This document shows, piece after piece, positions 1 through 10,529 of a stretch of DNA of 64,000 bases. The DNA comes from Skeletonema tropicum (Eukaryota; Bacillariophyta; Thalassiosirophyceae; Thalassiosirales; Thalassiosiraceae): the NCBI GenBank assembly GCA_037178625.1, contig CM074137.1, positions 930,001 to 994,000 of the forward strand. Reading direction: 5' to 3'. Position numbers and translations under genes: made by a program. The notes under the pieces were generated by a model. It was not told the origin of the DNA and did not search any database. It saw nothing but the letters and a program-made list of their open reading frames with translations. Positions within the stretch are counted from its first letter, which is position 1; the number at the start of each line of letters is the position of its first letter.

Positions 1-161
1 ATAAAAAAGCATATTTTGAATTTCGTTAATCCGTGACTTTTCTCCTCCGTAGCACCAACCAAATCAGACAACCTTGAATATTACTAAAATGACATACCAC
101 CACAAAATTACACAGTGAACCGACAAACAAAGCAATTAAATACACAAGTTATAAAACTCAC

Positions 162-332
162 CAAACCAGTCGATGTTTTCCCCAATCCAATTCCAGGAGT
201 CAAAGAAGCTTCTGGCTGGGCAGAAAACGCCGCTCTTGTAATATTAGTGACATTGCAAGTTGACTGCCTCGCTGCCCTGGAGGAGCGGGATGCTATAGAT
301 GACAGTACCCTTAGTGTTTGGGAGGACATCAT
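162..332 (-). CDS. Mitochondrial-presequence exon, possibly complex I NDUFA5-like (partial)
   Basis: This is a 57-codon first exon on the minus strand that starts at the first of two adjacent ATGs and ends in phase 0 at a GTGAGT donor (positions 161-156). The N-terminus is rich in Ser, Arg and Ala with no acidic residue in the first 40, as in mitochondrial presequences. The last residues, GLGKTSTGL, resemble the start of the conserved domain of NDUFA5, a small accessory subunit of respiratory complex I, where a Lys-Thr-Thr-Gly-Leu motif begins the domain. The next exon should lie at lower coordinates, but 1-155 gives no convincing continuation and contains a motif shared with the nearby repeat (the palindrome at 2101-2116), so the gene may be cut by the window edge or by an insertion. 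The identification rests on a short match only. Confidence 0.35.
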
Positions 333-896
333 GGTTGTTTGATAAAGCTAGCGTTGGAGTGCGTGCATTCTCAGCGGGGTGCTGGTTGCTGGTGCCGACC
401 TGTCCGTAGGAGGTCAGTCCCGAACCGTCCCGTCGGCCTATCCGGGGTTCGGGTTCGGGACGGGATAAGGGACGGAACCCGACGGGACGGATAATCCGGA
501 TAATCTGGCATATTTCCCGTACAAGAAGCATATTGTGTCTAACTCTGTCAATAAAGCAATAAACAAGTCTTGTGGCCAAGAAAAGTTGGCCTTGATCAAG
601 GGTAAGCCTTGATAGCATACAATGTGATTGCAGCTGCTCATCGCTTTCTCTCGCGAAGGACCGGCGCTACAACCTCGTAGGTGTCCTGATGAAGTCGAAT
701 TGGGATGGCCACCAGCTCCACATTCAAGATCAGCTTCAATTGGCTCATAATGATTGATAATGATAGTATAGACATAAAACAATACTGCTCATGCGAACTG
801 GGTATGTCCCATTGATGCTGCAGCCTTGCAGGCTCGCTACTCGATTGGGTGCAATTTGGGCTAGTTGTCAGCTTCACATTAACTTTGTATTTATTT
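333..896. other. Intergenic stretch with a GC-rich inverted motif
   Basis: I see no convincing gene here. At about 420-500 a CCGTCCCGTCGG-type motif recurs in inverted orientation around a GGGTTCGGGTTCGG core, so the segment could fold as a hairpin. The same CCCGTCCCGTCC wording recurs at the right end of the repeat module at 2020-2040. Confidence 0.4.
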
Positions 897-1267
897 ATTA
901 TATTATAGACACAGGGCCAGATCATGTGTCCAGCGCATCCGCGTTGGCTTTGCAGGGTGTTTGCTGCACATCAAAGTCAAGTATGAGAGCAGAGAAGAAA
1001 AGGATTCAGATTTAATAGCATTATATCGCGTTCATGTGATGCAACAACCTCAAGAACGAAGAAGCTGTGTGTTGTGAGCCGAATGAAGTCAACAATCCTG
1101 GAAGATGCGCGTCCAACGTTGGTCGTGGATTTGTTCCATCAAGGAGTGAAGAAGAGTTTCCAAATTAGCACTACTGAAATTGCATAATTGATTTTTTGAA
1201 ATTTAGATTATTTTTTGAAATGGTGATAAATGGTGATAATTGGTAATAATGGAAATAATGGTTGTAA

Positions 1268-1570
1268 TTACGGTACCAATAGGGAGAAATGGTTGTAACC
1301 ATTACGACCATGGTTACAACCATGGTCGTAATGGTTACAACCATGGTCATAATGGTTACAACCATGGTCGTAATGGTTGAAATGGTGGTAACAATCCACT
1401 GTTCTTTTTTCGCCATCACCCCTCTCGTTATTAGCACTTCGTCCAACAGTTTTCTTTAACTTTAAGCGCTCAATCAAATCATGCTTCTGACCAGACACAG
1501 GCAAGTTGTTCTGCCGTAAGAGAGACTGCAGCTGTTTGAGAGTCTTCCCCTCCAAAGCCGAACAAGACAT
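1268..1570 (-). CDS. Short SAP-domain protein with NHYDHGC repeats (repeat-borne)
   Basis: A 100-residue ORF. Residues 5-40 match the SAP motif, a helix-extended-helix DNA-binding module: a Leu-x-x-Leu helix, then LPVSGQKHDLIERL. The remainder is three copies of a seven-residue NHYDHGC unit and related His/Asn/Tyr residues, which are simply the translation of the underlying 21-bp nucleotide repeat. The whole ORF is duplicated inside module A at 32444-32746. SAP domains usually tether proteins to AT-rich or matrix-attached DNA, so a role in element targeting is possible but is only inference. It could also be an exon of a larger transposon protein. Confidence 0.5.
   Translation of the reverse strand: MSCSALEGKTLKQLQSLLRQNNLPVSGQKHDLIERLKLKKTVGRSANNERGDGEKRTVDCYHHFNHYDHGCNHYDHGCNHYDHGCNHGRNGYNHFSLLVP
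1285..1392. repeat. 21-bp direct and inverted repeats (GGTTACAACCATGGT)
   Basis: The unit, about 21 bp and itself nearly palindromic around CCATGG, occurs in several head-to-tail and head-to-head copies, so any segment can fold on itself. Related GGT/TGG-rich repeats resume at 1700-1860. Confidence 0.8.
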
Positions 1571-2177
1571 TTCTGAAAGTTTGTACCGCGCTCGGCCCCG
1601 GCGAAAGATAAATATGCCGGAAGGAGAGGTAGAGATGAGGTTCAGAGACTCTTTGTGATGAATTGCTTCACTCTAGTTGGTAGTGATTGTGTTTTGTCTG
1701 CCATAAAAACGCGATGGTAGTAATGGTTGGTGTGAATGGTCATAAGGTTGGTACCTCGGTTGGTACCAAAGGTAGAGTGGTCAGAATGGTAGAAATGGTT
1801 TTGGTACCAATGGTTGCAATTGGTAGTATTGGTCAAAATGGTCATTATGTTGGTGCCAATTGGTAGAAATTAAATAATACGTTTTATCAAAATAATACTA
1901 AAAATCTATTGTTTTTACGCAACCCTAAGTTTCTTTTAGAATGAAGTCCTTATGATTCTTCTTATTCTCTTGGAAGCGGTAGAAGCGCAACTTCTATTCC
2001 TGGATCACCCAAAATCCCGTCCCGTCCGTCTCCCGGTTGGGATGACCTGGCTTTGGCACGGCTGCATCAAACTCTTTCCCGCCAGAAGTAGTGAGTCAGT
2101 CACGGATTAATCCGTGATTAAAATCTGATGCATCTTCAATCTAACAATCTACGTATAATATCTTTGTAAGAGTTACT

Positions 2178-3808
2178 CTAACTCAATGCAATCAATTCAA
2201 TAACAAACAACTCCACCTCCACACTCTCCAGCGTTGACATCCTCACTTTGTCTCGCTTCTTCTTGCGCTCTTCTTCTTTGGATGTGTAATCCTTACGTGG
2301 TCCACGGCATGAATCTGCATCAACAGTTGCGCCGTGTGCAACAACATCTGGATGCGATTCTTCTTGGCGCAGTCCCGCCATGGCTTCGGCACGGATCTGC
2401 CTATCCTTTGTGAACTGGAATTGCTCTCGCAACTTCGAAGACTCTTGGTGCTGTTTCTCACCCCAGTCTTCACGTTTGTTACCCAAGCCTCCTTCAGATT
2501 TCATCTGTTCTAGTACATGAGCCCACATCAAGTGCACTTTAGGTGTGACGTTCAATCCCATTTTAACATGTTCGTGGACTGCAGCTGTGATAAAACGCTC
2601 GTACATTCTGGCATCCTTTGCAGTCGGGTTGATCTTGCTTGCATAAGAAAAGGCACCATCCCACAAGATGCATAGGGTTGCATAATTCTTGCATACTTGT
2701 TGTATCTCTTCTTTTTTGTACTCACAACCTTCCTTCATGTTCGCCGTAAGAATCTCTGCAAATGCCTCGAATATTTCATGCGATGAGAGTTAGAGACAAA
2801 CTGTGCTGCTTCGTCTTCGCTGATGGTCCCATTCTCGCGACACTTCAATGAATGCTCTACAAATGTAGTTGGTTTGGATTTCTTTGCAGGCGGCTCGCTG
2901 CAATCGTCATTGAGCTGCTGCTCTTGACACTCCATGGCATCGTCATCATCTTTGACATCGTCGTCAGCGTCATCATCTTCGACATCGTCGTCAGTGTCAT
3001 CATCTTCGACATCGTCGTCAGCGTCATCACTTGGTCTCGCAAATTTGTTGGCCCAGAAGTCAATGTCGGCGGAGATAGTGTCAGTACACAAATTGCGAAT
3101 GCTGTAAATAAAAGTGCGTTGACGTGATGATAGTTTCGCCAGAGGCGGTGGTTTATGTACGCCGTCGCTCCGTTTTCTTAGTTGTGTACCATAATTCTTA
3201 AAGCTCCATCCGATCTGATCCTCCTCATCTTCACCTATTTCAGTTGTTCTTCTCTCTCCAATACGAATGACATTTAACCTGGACTTCTCCTTGTCTTTCT
3301 GCGTTAGACCTTTCATAGCATTCTTCCAATCAACATTAAATTGCTGCACCTCAAATTCACTTTTATGTTCAACCAACAAAGCTTCCCATCGATCTCTTTC
3401 GATTTGTATCTCCTCCGTCTTCTCGCTCTCTTTTGTAACCGGATCGACAGCATAAGTGTATGATGCCAGCCCAGTGCCGACCAGGAAAGCATAGTACTCA
3501 TCCTTCCTGAAGAATCCAAGTCGACGAGCAAGGCTGTACTCTTCTGCGCCTCCGCTGATGGTGTACCAACATGACTCCCCGACCGACAGGAACAACAAAA
3601 GTTCCAATAATAAGTTTCGCGCACGCATCATGGATTCGTTGGGCTGCATTACCGAGTCTGCGTGCCCTTTTCGTATGGAATGTTCGGCTGCACTTGATGA
3701 AGCTACTATGAAAAAAGGGCACGCAAAAGCAGTATGTGGAAGCAATGGCAATGGTTCTTCTGAGCAAGGTAGGGCGTAGTTGTGCAACTTTTTGGAATTT
3801 TTGGCCAT
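2178..3808 (-). pseudogene. Transposon-like protein in two overlapping frames
   Basis: Two minus-strand ORFs, 3808-2735 (357 aa) and 2738-2178 (186 aa), overlap by 4 bases (ATGA). The second frame stays open upstream of its ATG and reads EIFEAFAEILTANM, so the two are probably one protein broken by a single-base shift near 2740-2790; no GT/AG intron of plausible size fits. The first ORF contains an acidic region with repeats of Asp-Asp-x-Glu-Asp near residues 265-295. The second contains a TPKVHLMWAHVLEQ...GGLGNKREDWGEKQHQ block that resembles the C-terminal part of transposon proteins I have seen in stramenopile-type repeats. No catalytic triad can be assigned. I treat it as a degraded element protein. 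Confidence 0.45.
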
Positions 3809-3831
3809 TGCGCGAGGGCTTCTCTAAGTGG

Positions 3832-3930
3832 GGGCGGACAGGAGTGAAACTTATTGAAGCAGATGGGCATCTGAAATGACGAAGAAAAATCGCTAAAATT
3901 CACTAATTCCTCTCCGGGACAGCCGTGCTC
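3832..3930. repeat. Repeat module B, copy 1
   Basis: About 99 bp starting GGGCGGACAGGAGTG and ending GGGACAGCCGTG that recurs almost unchanged at 5748-5846 in the same orientation. The two copies flank the truncated Sec24-like gene, so the 1.9 kb between them is bracketed by direct repeats. Confidence 0.9.
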
Positions 3931-4038
3931 GCGTGGTCGCTGTCGGCTGGCTGTTCCAAAATCTCCATGAGCATCGCATTGCGTAGCGCCAAGGCCGGTT
4001 TACAACAGCATCGCAACACATAAGATCAATAATCCACA

Positions 4039-5130
4039 ATGAGCGGCTATCCAATGCCACCACCTCCAGGAGGAGGTGGAAGAGGTTTTCCACCTCCACC
4101 CAACATGCAACAACAGCAACCACGTGGTGGAATGCCACCACCACCAGGCGGCGGCGGTGGTGGTGGATTCCAACGCCCTCCTCAAATGCAACAACAACAA
4201 CCATTTGGCCAACAACAGCCTCCACCGCCCAATAATCAATTTGCACCACAACCACAGCAGCAACAACCAGCACCACCAGGTCAAATGATGATGCGTCCAC
4301 CACCACCCAACAATTCGAATTTTTCTGCACAGCCCCCTCCACCAGGTGGAAATCTTGGGCCTCCCAATAGTGCTCCTCAATTTCGTCCTCCTCAACCACA
4401 ACAGCAGCAGCAGCAGAGGATGCCGCCGCCAATGACCAATCCTCAACAGCCACCTCCACCGGGTGGTTTGAATCAGGCCATGGGGGGGATGAATTTGGGA
4501 GGGATGAAACAACAGCAGCCGCCTGGTCCTTCAGTGTAAGTTTTATAGTATTATTGTTTCAATTTGCAGTCGTGTTGTGTTTTTGTCTGATTGGTTGGCA
4601 CTTTATCGATTAGCTATTGACCGTGAAACTTGCACAATGGCCACTGTATTCTAATGACATTGGCATTGCTTTTGATGGTTTTGCTTGAATTTCTGTGTGT
4701 TCAACTCTATCTCACCATATCTCTCTCCATTGTATCTTATATTATTATTCTGTTTCAACACAGTGGAGGAGGACCAAGAATGTTCACCCCCAATCCTCAA
4801 AATATTGGTGCACCACCTTCACCAACTCGTAATAGCAACCAATTTCAACCACCTCAACAGCAGATGCAGCAGCAGCAACCTGGAAACTTTCCTCAACCTG
4901 GAATGGGAGGTGGTGGTGGTCCTCCACAATTCCAAGCAAAACCATCTACCGGTGCACCAATGATGATGTCTGGACAACCACCACAACAACCCGGTGGTCC
5001 CGTTCCACAGGGTGGTGGAGGTGGAGGAGCAGTCGACATTTTTCAAGATAACATTGATACATCGATACAAGCACCATCCCGTATCCTACGATTAACTACC
5101 AATTACATCGAACACACACAATTTCCCTAA
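4039..5130 (+). pseudogene. Truncated Sec24-like N-terminus (Pro/Gln/Gly-rich)
   Basis: Two exons, 4039-4535 and 4764-5130, are separated by a 228-bp intron with a GTAAGT donor and CACAG acceptor; the joined reading frame is 287 residues. Most of it is Pro/Gln/Gly-rich low complexity, typical of the N-terminus of the COPII coat subunit Sec24. The last residues, SRILRLTTNYI, match the conserved strand that in Sec24 comes just before the zinc-finger domain, where roughly 700 more residues should follow. Here the frame ends at a TAA lying inside foldback element sequence (the element starts near 5126). The cargo-binding core is therefore missing. Either the element insertion cut the gene, or the fragment was captured between the module B repeats. 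Other Pro/Gln-rich proteins are possible if the short C-terminal match is fortuitous. Confidence 0.55.
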
Positions 5131-5745
5131 GTAACAGTGCCGATACGACGTTTGATTACCTATGGTTGAGTCTCGCTTGCTTCATCGTTTCCCGTCATTG
5201 AAAGCTCGAACTGATCATTCACCGCTCAAAGCAACGGCAACCATGGTCGACGTTGCCGCCGCTGAATTAGACCAAGTTAATAGCCATATTATCCGCCTAT
5301 CGGTGGATGATTGTTACTATGGATTATTATGTTGATGTTATCGTACGTAGATCCACCAGAAACGCTCCTTGGGATGTTCAATGAGCCCTATTCAATGGCC
5401 GGCGCTCGCCGGACGTCACCGTCTAATATTGCCTCCATGCTGCCTTCCCTCGGCGGATTTGCCTGCGGCGAGAGCTTCAACATTAACATAATAATCCATA
5501 ATAACGGTCAGCCACCGATCGGACGATAGTACGGCTATTAACTTGGTCTATTTCAACGGCGGCAAAGGTGATCATGGTTGCCGTGCCTTGAGCGGCGTGG
5601 TTGGTGCTGATCATCCTGTTGACCGGCACTGACTTTCGCATCTGAGTTTGACCACGAGACGGTAAATCCTCTTTATTTTTTTACGTGTTGTCGTCGCGGT
5701 GGAGATTTCCCGCCAAAATTTGAGTCATACCCTATTTATTTACCC
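5126..5745. mobile_element. Foldback element, copy 1
   Basis: Two imperfect inverted arms of about 104 bp, 5236-5339 and 5479-5582, enclose a loop of about 140 bp. A similar, more complete element lies at 33913-34707, and the two agree from 5126 to about 5745. The terminal inverted repeat seen in the 34 kb copy is mostly absent here: the left end is missing and the right end keeps only the TTTATTTACCCTTGG portion. It is non-coding and probably non-autonomous. Confidence 0.8.
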
Positions 5746-5747
5746 TT

Positions 5748-5955
5748 GGGGCGGACAGGAGTGAAACTTATTGAAGCAGATGGGCATCTGAAATGACGAA
5801 GAAAAATCGCTAAAATTCACTAATTCCTCTCCGGGACAGCCGTGTTGGAGCAAAGAATTTCGGGCACTTATGTCTTGTGTCGCGCTCTTTTTGCTTCGCC
5901 AAAAATCTCTAAAAATGATGGCAAGATCTTTTGAAAGATTCTTGTGCACAAAAAG
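5748..5955. repeat. Repeat modules B (copy 2) and C (copy 1), joined
   Basis: 5748-5846 repeats 3832-3930. It is followed directly by 5848-5955, which repeats 33222-33330. Module C therefore follows module B here but follows module A at 33.2 kb. The junction carries a TTGG that is also the last four bases of module A, which suggests recombination at short homology. Confidence 0.85.
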
Positions 5956-5981
5956 TACCGCAGTACAACATCATTTCCAAG

Positions 5982-7040
5982 ATGATGAACGCCGCAGCCC
6001 ACTTCGCCATCCGACACGGAGCACCGGCCGCAGCCACCGGCACCCTCCTCGCCCTCTCCCTCTCACCTCCCGCCGCAGAGGCCAAGGTAGAAGTCGCCAA
6101 CAAAACGACAGATGTCCAAGCAGTCAAAAAGACAATCGCCGCCCTAATCGAAGATGATATGGAACGTCGTGGTGATGGTACTAGTCTCACTGGAACATTT
6201 GTCCGACTTGCATGGCATTGTGCGGGGACATATTCCAAAGTTGACGGGAGTGGCGGGTCCAACGGAGCACGAATGAGGTTTGATCCAGAGGCAAGTTGGG
6301 GTGCCAATGCGGGGTTGGATCTGCCCCGTAAGTTACTGGAGGGTGTCAAGGAGAAGCACCCGGAGATTTCCTATGCCGATTTGTACACATTGGCAGGTGT
6401 GGTTGCGGTAGAGGAAGCGGGTGGGCCGAAGATTCCATTTCGGTTAGGGCGGACTGATGCGGATAGTGGTGAGAGTAGCCCAAAGGAATGTGGATTGCCG
6501 GATGCGGATAAGGGTTCGCGTCAGAACACTACACAACATGTCCGTGATGTGTTTTATAGGATGGGATTTTCGGATCGCGAGATTGTTGCATTGCTTGGTG
6601 CGCATGCCCTTGGTCGATGCCACACGGATAGGAGTGGGTATTGGGGGCCTTGGACCTTTGCTGAGAACACATTCTCAAATGAGTATTTTCGGTTGTTGAT
6701 CGAAGAGAGGTGGAGTCCTAAGATGTCTCACAACGGCAAGCCTTGGACTGGGTAAGTGATTTATTCTGCGACAATCTTTGAGTTCGTTCTTCGATCCCTG
6801 TACTTATGTCCATCTTTCGTGTTTTCTTGAAGTCCTGATCAATATGAAGATAGCAGCGGGAAGCTCATGATGCTTCCAAGCGATATGGTTCTAATTCAAG
6901 ACCCAGCTTTCCGTAAAGTTGTCGAGATCTATGCCAAAGATGAAAACGCTTTCTTTGCAGATTTTGCGTCTGCGTTTTCAAAGCTTCTTGAACTTGGTGT
7001 TGACTATCCCTCTGTGAAACCTTGGTATAAAATTTGGTGA
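5982..7040 (+). CDS. Class I haem peroxidase (cytochrome c/ascorbate peroxidase type)
   Basis: Exons 5982-6751 and 6833-7040, with an 81-bp intron (GTAAGT donor, TTGAAG acceptor), give 325 residues. The enzyme reduces hydrogen peroxide using a haem group. Distal catalytic residues are Arg75, Trp78 and His79 in [10 protein letters not shown]; the proximal haem ligand is His208 in [11 protein letters not shown]; Trp224 in GPWTF is at the position of the cytochrome c peroxidase radical Trp. The C-terminal FSKLLELGV segment is also typical of that group. The first 35 residues are Ala-rich with few acidic residues and could be an organelle-targeting sequence. An in-frame ATG at 5931 lies inside repeat module C, so I prefer the ATG at 5982 (or 5985). 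The gene ends 84 bp from the convergent RCC1 gene. Whether the electron donor is cytochrome c or ascorbate cannot be settled from sequence alone. Confidence 0.9.
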
Positions 7041-7124
7041 ACAGCATCGTGGTTTTAGTAGGATTGTATCTTAACCAGTAGGCAGTGTTAAAAATGATTA
7101 GCATGTTTTGTTTGTACAGCGAGT

Positions 7125-9278
7125 CTACCCAATTGATCTTACTCCCTCTTGCATCATCTTGCTTCGCCCCTTGAGCTCGTACTTTCCGTACTTTGTCCAC
7201 TTCTCTTTGGCGGCTACCTTTTCCTTGGGCTCGGCTATTCTATGCCAGATGTTAAATCCTGACAACAATCTAGGCAGTCCTCTTTGATTCTCTTCTATGT
7301 CTAGGTCCTGTTGGCCATCATCTTGACCGTCGACACCAACCCCTCCGCATTGATACACACACCCAGCTAAACCAACGATCAAAGAGTGCACATAACCACA
7401 CTCAACGTCTACAGCCTTGAAATTTGAGTCGCCCACATCTACTTGACGAGGAAGAGCAGTTTGCAATCTACCCATCCCAAGTCCGAGTCTTCCTTCTGAT
7501 GCTTTGCCCCAGGCATAAACCGTGCCTTTGGTGTCTACTGCCATACTCATATCTACACCTGCGCTGAATTGATGAATTCGAACACCCATGTTGTCAAACT
7601 CTTGTACCTTGATTGGATATTCCTGACCTACAAGATCCCCATGTCCCAACGCACCGCTAGCACCACTACCAAAGGTATATAAACCTCCAAATTCGTCAAG
7701 AACCATGCTGTGTCTGTGACCCGCGCTGACTCCTACGCATCTGACTCCTTGAAGAGAGTCAATTATTTTTGGATAGCATTGGTCAGATGGGTCATCCAAA
7801 GTCAAGTTCAATGCGTCCAAAGCTGCCATTATATCATTCGTCCCATCATTATTTGCTGCATCAACAATATTGTCCATTTCAGCCGCCTGCATCGGTGGTG
7901 GTCGAGCTGCTACTCCTATCACATGACCTTCTTCTCCTTCTGGTACAGCCATACCAACGTCGTTATTGTAGGTAAAGTCGGTGTAGCTGCGTCCCAATAC
8001 GCCGAACCTGCCCAGACCCCATGAATATACTTCACCGTCGTCTGTGGTTACCAAAGTATGACGGCAACCCATTGACATGTTCGCCACACACTCATCTTCA
8101 AGACCTCCAAGCGTCACCTGCTTCGGAAGAAGTTGTGGACGTCTATCACCTTGACCGAGTTGACCACAGAATCCCTCGCCAAAGGTGTAAACATCTCCGT
8201 CTATCGTTACAACTCCTGAGTGCAGTTCACCCGCAGCAACACAGATACATTTTTCATTCTTTAGCGCATCAATGTATCGTGGACGCAAGCAATCAGAAAG
8301 TTGTTTGCCAGCATCATAACCGTGGCCTAGTGCCCCGTATTGAGCAGTTCCAAAACTTAGGACTCTTCCAGTAGATGTCAATAATAGAGAGTGAGCAACG
8401 CGAACTAGCCCTCCTCCCGCTGCCACTTGCACAATTCGAATGCCCCAACCGATTTTGCCCAAAAGCAATCGTGGCTCAGGTCCGTCTTCTCTTTTGCCAA
8501 AGCCAAGTTGTCCACGCTTTCCAACACCCCAGGATGCAACTCCGGAACCTCCTGCACCAGATGTTGTGTTTCCACCTCCCCCCATACGCAATAATGTATG
8601 CTCTGGAGAACAAGAGGCAAATCGACCCTGAACGTGTGTTGGAAAGAGTGCATCTCGAGAGCATTGCATAGCCGAATAACCAAGAGTTGCCTCCTCCACA
8701 AACCTAGCATATGCAGGATACTCATCTGCATCGGCATCACCATTTGGATGTTTCTTTCGACTCAACTTCATCTTTTTCGATACAAGTCGACCCGTCTCAC
8801 CACCACCAGTGAAGGATCTGTCCAATATTTCTTGCGCCTCCTTCCTACCCACACAAAGGTGCAATCCACCCACTAAACACATGGAGCCGCAAGTGGATTG
8901 TTTCCCCTCTTCGTCTTGTCGCCTCATCAGCCGTGAACTTATGTGACTTACTCGACATCCACCTAATGTGAGATTGAGTCCAGTGCAAGTGAAACTAACC
9001 GCCCCCCACTCTCGTGCAGGTAAATATCTCATTACTCGGGATAATGCATCAATTGGTAGAGTTACCATTGCAAGTGACGAATTGTGTTCTTTGGATATGG
9101 GTAGATTTTTCCTCAAATCGTTACTGTTGAGTTTACCATCTGCAGCGGTTGCAGCATCGTCAGCGTCTCCATTGAGTTCCTTTTGTTCCTTGGCGGCAGC
9201 CTTGGCAGCCTTTCGTTTTTCAGCGCGTGCCTTGGCCTCGAGACGTCTTTGTTCACGTTCTTCTTTGGTTTTTGCCAT
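7125..9278 (-). CDS. RCC1-repeat protein with F-box-like segment
   Basis: An uninterrupted 717-residue ORF. Residues 1-40 are a highly charged Lys/Glu/Ala helix. Residues about 75-120 ([14 protein letters not shown], followed by FTCTGLN) resemble an F-box, which would link the protein to an SCF ubiquitin ligase. From about residue 230 to 690 there are RCC1-type repeats, seen as recurring Gly-x-Gly-x-x-Gly-x-Leu-Gly motifs such as [44 protein letters not shown] and [11 protein letters not shown]. These build a seven-bladed propeller used for protein or chromatin binding. Such proteins include the Ran exchange factor and many unrelated scaffolds, so no specific partner is claimed. The start has a second transposon only 84 bp upstream (9362-10529), which may have displaced its promoter. 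Confidence 0.85.
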   Translation of the reverse strand: MAKTKEEREQRRLEAKARAEKRKAAKAAAKEQKELNGDADDAATAADGKLNSNDLRKNLPISKEHNSSLAMVTLPIDALSRVMRYLPAREWGAVSFTCTGLNLTLGGCRVSHISSRLMRRQDEEGKQSTCGSMCLVGGLHLCVGRKEAQEILDRSFTGGGETGRLVSKKMKLSRKKHPNGDADADEYPAYARFVEEATLGYSAMQCSRDALFPTHVQGRFASCSPEHTLLRMGGGGNTTSGAGGSGVASWGVGKRGQLGFGKREDGPEPRLLLGKIGWGIRIVQVAAGGGLVRVAHSLLLTSTGRVLSFGTAQYGALGHGYDAGKQLSDCLRPRYIDALKNEKCICVAAGELHSGVVTIDGDVYTFGEGFCGQLGQGDRRPQLLPKQVTLGGLEDECVANMSMGCRHTLVTTDDGEVYSWGLGRFGVLGRSYTDFTYNNDVGMAVPEGEEGHVIGVAARPPPMQAAEMDNIVDAANNDGTNDIMAALDALNLTLDDPSDQCYPKIIDSLQGVRCVGVSAGHRHSMVLDEFGGLYTFGSGASGALGHGDLVGQEYPIKVQEFDNMGVRIHQFSAGVDMSMAVDTKGTVYAWGKASEGRLGLGMGRLQTALPRQVDVGDSNFKAVDVECGYVHSLIVGLAGCVYQCGGVGVDGQDDGQQDLDIEENQRGLPRLLSGFNIWHRIAEPKEKVAAKEKWTKYGKYELKGRSKMMQEGVRSIG

Positions 9279-9361
9279 TGTGTAGATTGTTCGAATGTAG
9301 TATTTGTGTGCTCGGCGGACGGGGGTGTGGTGGTGGTAGGGTGGTTGGTTTGTGGTTTGTG

Positions 9362-10529
9362 AGGAGGGGTGGCCTCAACCTGTCCGCGAAATCGTTACAT
9401 GTGTAACTGCTGGCTTCCTCGCTGATGACGTAGGAATTTAATTCCTACGTAAACTTGTACTAGGATCTGTAACATCGGGTTACATGGGTAGGGAGGCTGA
9501 ACCTCTACGAAAAGTCTAACATGAAATAACCCCATTATTAATGAACTCAACCAATTACATGCAACTTTCCAACTACATCGAGAATCAAATTCTCTCCAAT
9601 ACGCTTTGCAACCTCTTCCTTGTTGTAATCTGCATCATATAATTCGACATCTTCATACTCACCAACTTCATTCTTCCGGAGCATTCGAATGTCTACCTTG
9701 TATGGCTTTGCTTCTTTCCCCCACTTCTTACTAGACGATTGACTTATCATCCACTTGTTGTAATGTTTATCATGAATCACCATGACACGAAATGGTCGTT
9801 GCACCGTAGTAGCGTTTGCTCCATTTCCAATCTTCACGTTTGCAATAATAACAACATCCCTCTCGATGAGAATATCCTCAGCAACTACTTCACCATCTTC
9901 ATTTGATTTAATACGTTCGGGCGGAGAAGCTATCCAACGCTGGGCAGAGATTCGGAGGGTGCATTATTGACGGAAGTTGTGTCATTAATATTATTCATAG
10001 TAGATGTTTTGACAAGACGCTGCGTTGCAGGGGACGACCCATTCTCCCCATGTCGCTCCGCCTGTACCTCTTTGGACGAAACAGCATTCGACTCAATTTC
10101 ATTATTGATGTTGTTTTGGGCAATGGAGGTGTTGCTGTGACTTTTTTGGTTGTCGACATATTTTGGATTTACCTTCCTCAATCGTTTCGAGCCTACTTCT
10201 ACTGTGTCCCCTCTCTCTTTACGCTGCTTGTCAGCCCATTCATCATACTTCATTTTGTTTGACGACATATTGTTGATGATCTATGTTGTCTATTTAATGT
10301 TCCATGGTGAATCTCTCTCTCATGGACACTATTATTTTTATTTGATGGTCGGTGGTGGTGGCTCGGGAAACTTGTCAGCCAAATCGTTACATGTGTAACT
10401 CTCAGATGTCTCGTGGCTGCCACACTATTAGCAAAAATGGTTACAGGAGTAACTGTCCGATGTCTCGTGGCTGACAACTTGGTTACTTAGCGGAATTAGT
10501 ATGGTTCTACGTACGAGGCCACCCCTCCT
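9362..10529. mobile_element. 1.17 kb TIR transposon with 8-bp target duplication and an internal ORF
   Basis: Terminal inverted repeats of 15 bp, AGGAGGGGTGGCCTC at 9362-9376 and its complement at 10515-10529, are flanked by the direct repeat GGTTTGTG at 9354-9361 and 10530-10537. Subterminal copies of ATCGTTACATGTGTAACT occur at both ends (about 9392 and 10387), and further GTTAC motifs occur nearby; these are likely transposase-binding sites. An 8-bp target duplication fits the hAT or P superfamilies. The interior carries a minus-strand protein gene rather than a recognisable transposase. Confidence 0.85.
9547..10268 (-). CDS. Unrecognised protein carried inside the transposon
   Basis: Two minus-strand frames lie end to end. 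10268-9930 (112 aa, ATG start) begins MSSNKMKYDEWADKQRKERG and is polar and Asn/Ser-rich. The next frame is open from about 9975 down to 9547 without its own ATG: it reads RISAQRWIASPPERI, then a region of alternating hydrophobic and charged residues ending at LILDVVGKLHVIG. The second part looks like a compact folded domain of about 130 residues. The frames overlap by about 45 bases, so a single-base shift or a very short intron would join them into roughly 240 residues. I recognise no transposase catalytic motif or other family. Its position between perfect TIRs suggests cargo or an accessory protein. Confidence 0.5.

Larger units (their letters stand above)
897..2056. repeat. Dispersed repeat module A, copy 1
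   Basis: About 1,160 bp that is nearly identical to 32073-33224 (constant offset of 31,176 bp until small indels near 1945-2000). It contains a short SAP-domain ORF on the minus strand and arrays of GGTTACAACCATGGT-type repeats. The copies diverge abruptly on both sides: at the right end copy 1 runs into an unrelated sequence while copy 2 runs into module C. I found no clear terminal inverted repeats or target duplication. The near-identity implies a recent duplication or transposition. Confidence 0.9.

Noticed and set aside
3893..4512. Long minus-strand ORFs opposite the Sec24-like gene
   Set aside because: They are antisense translations of Gln/Pro/Gly codons, giving Trp/Leu/Val-rich strings.
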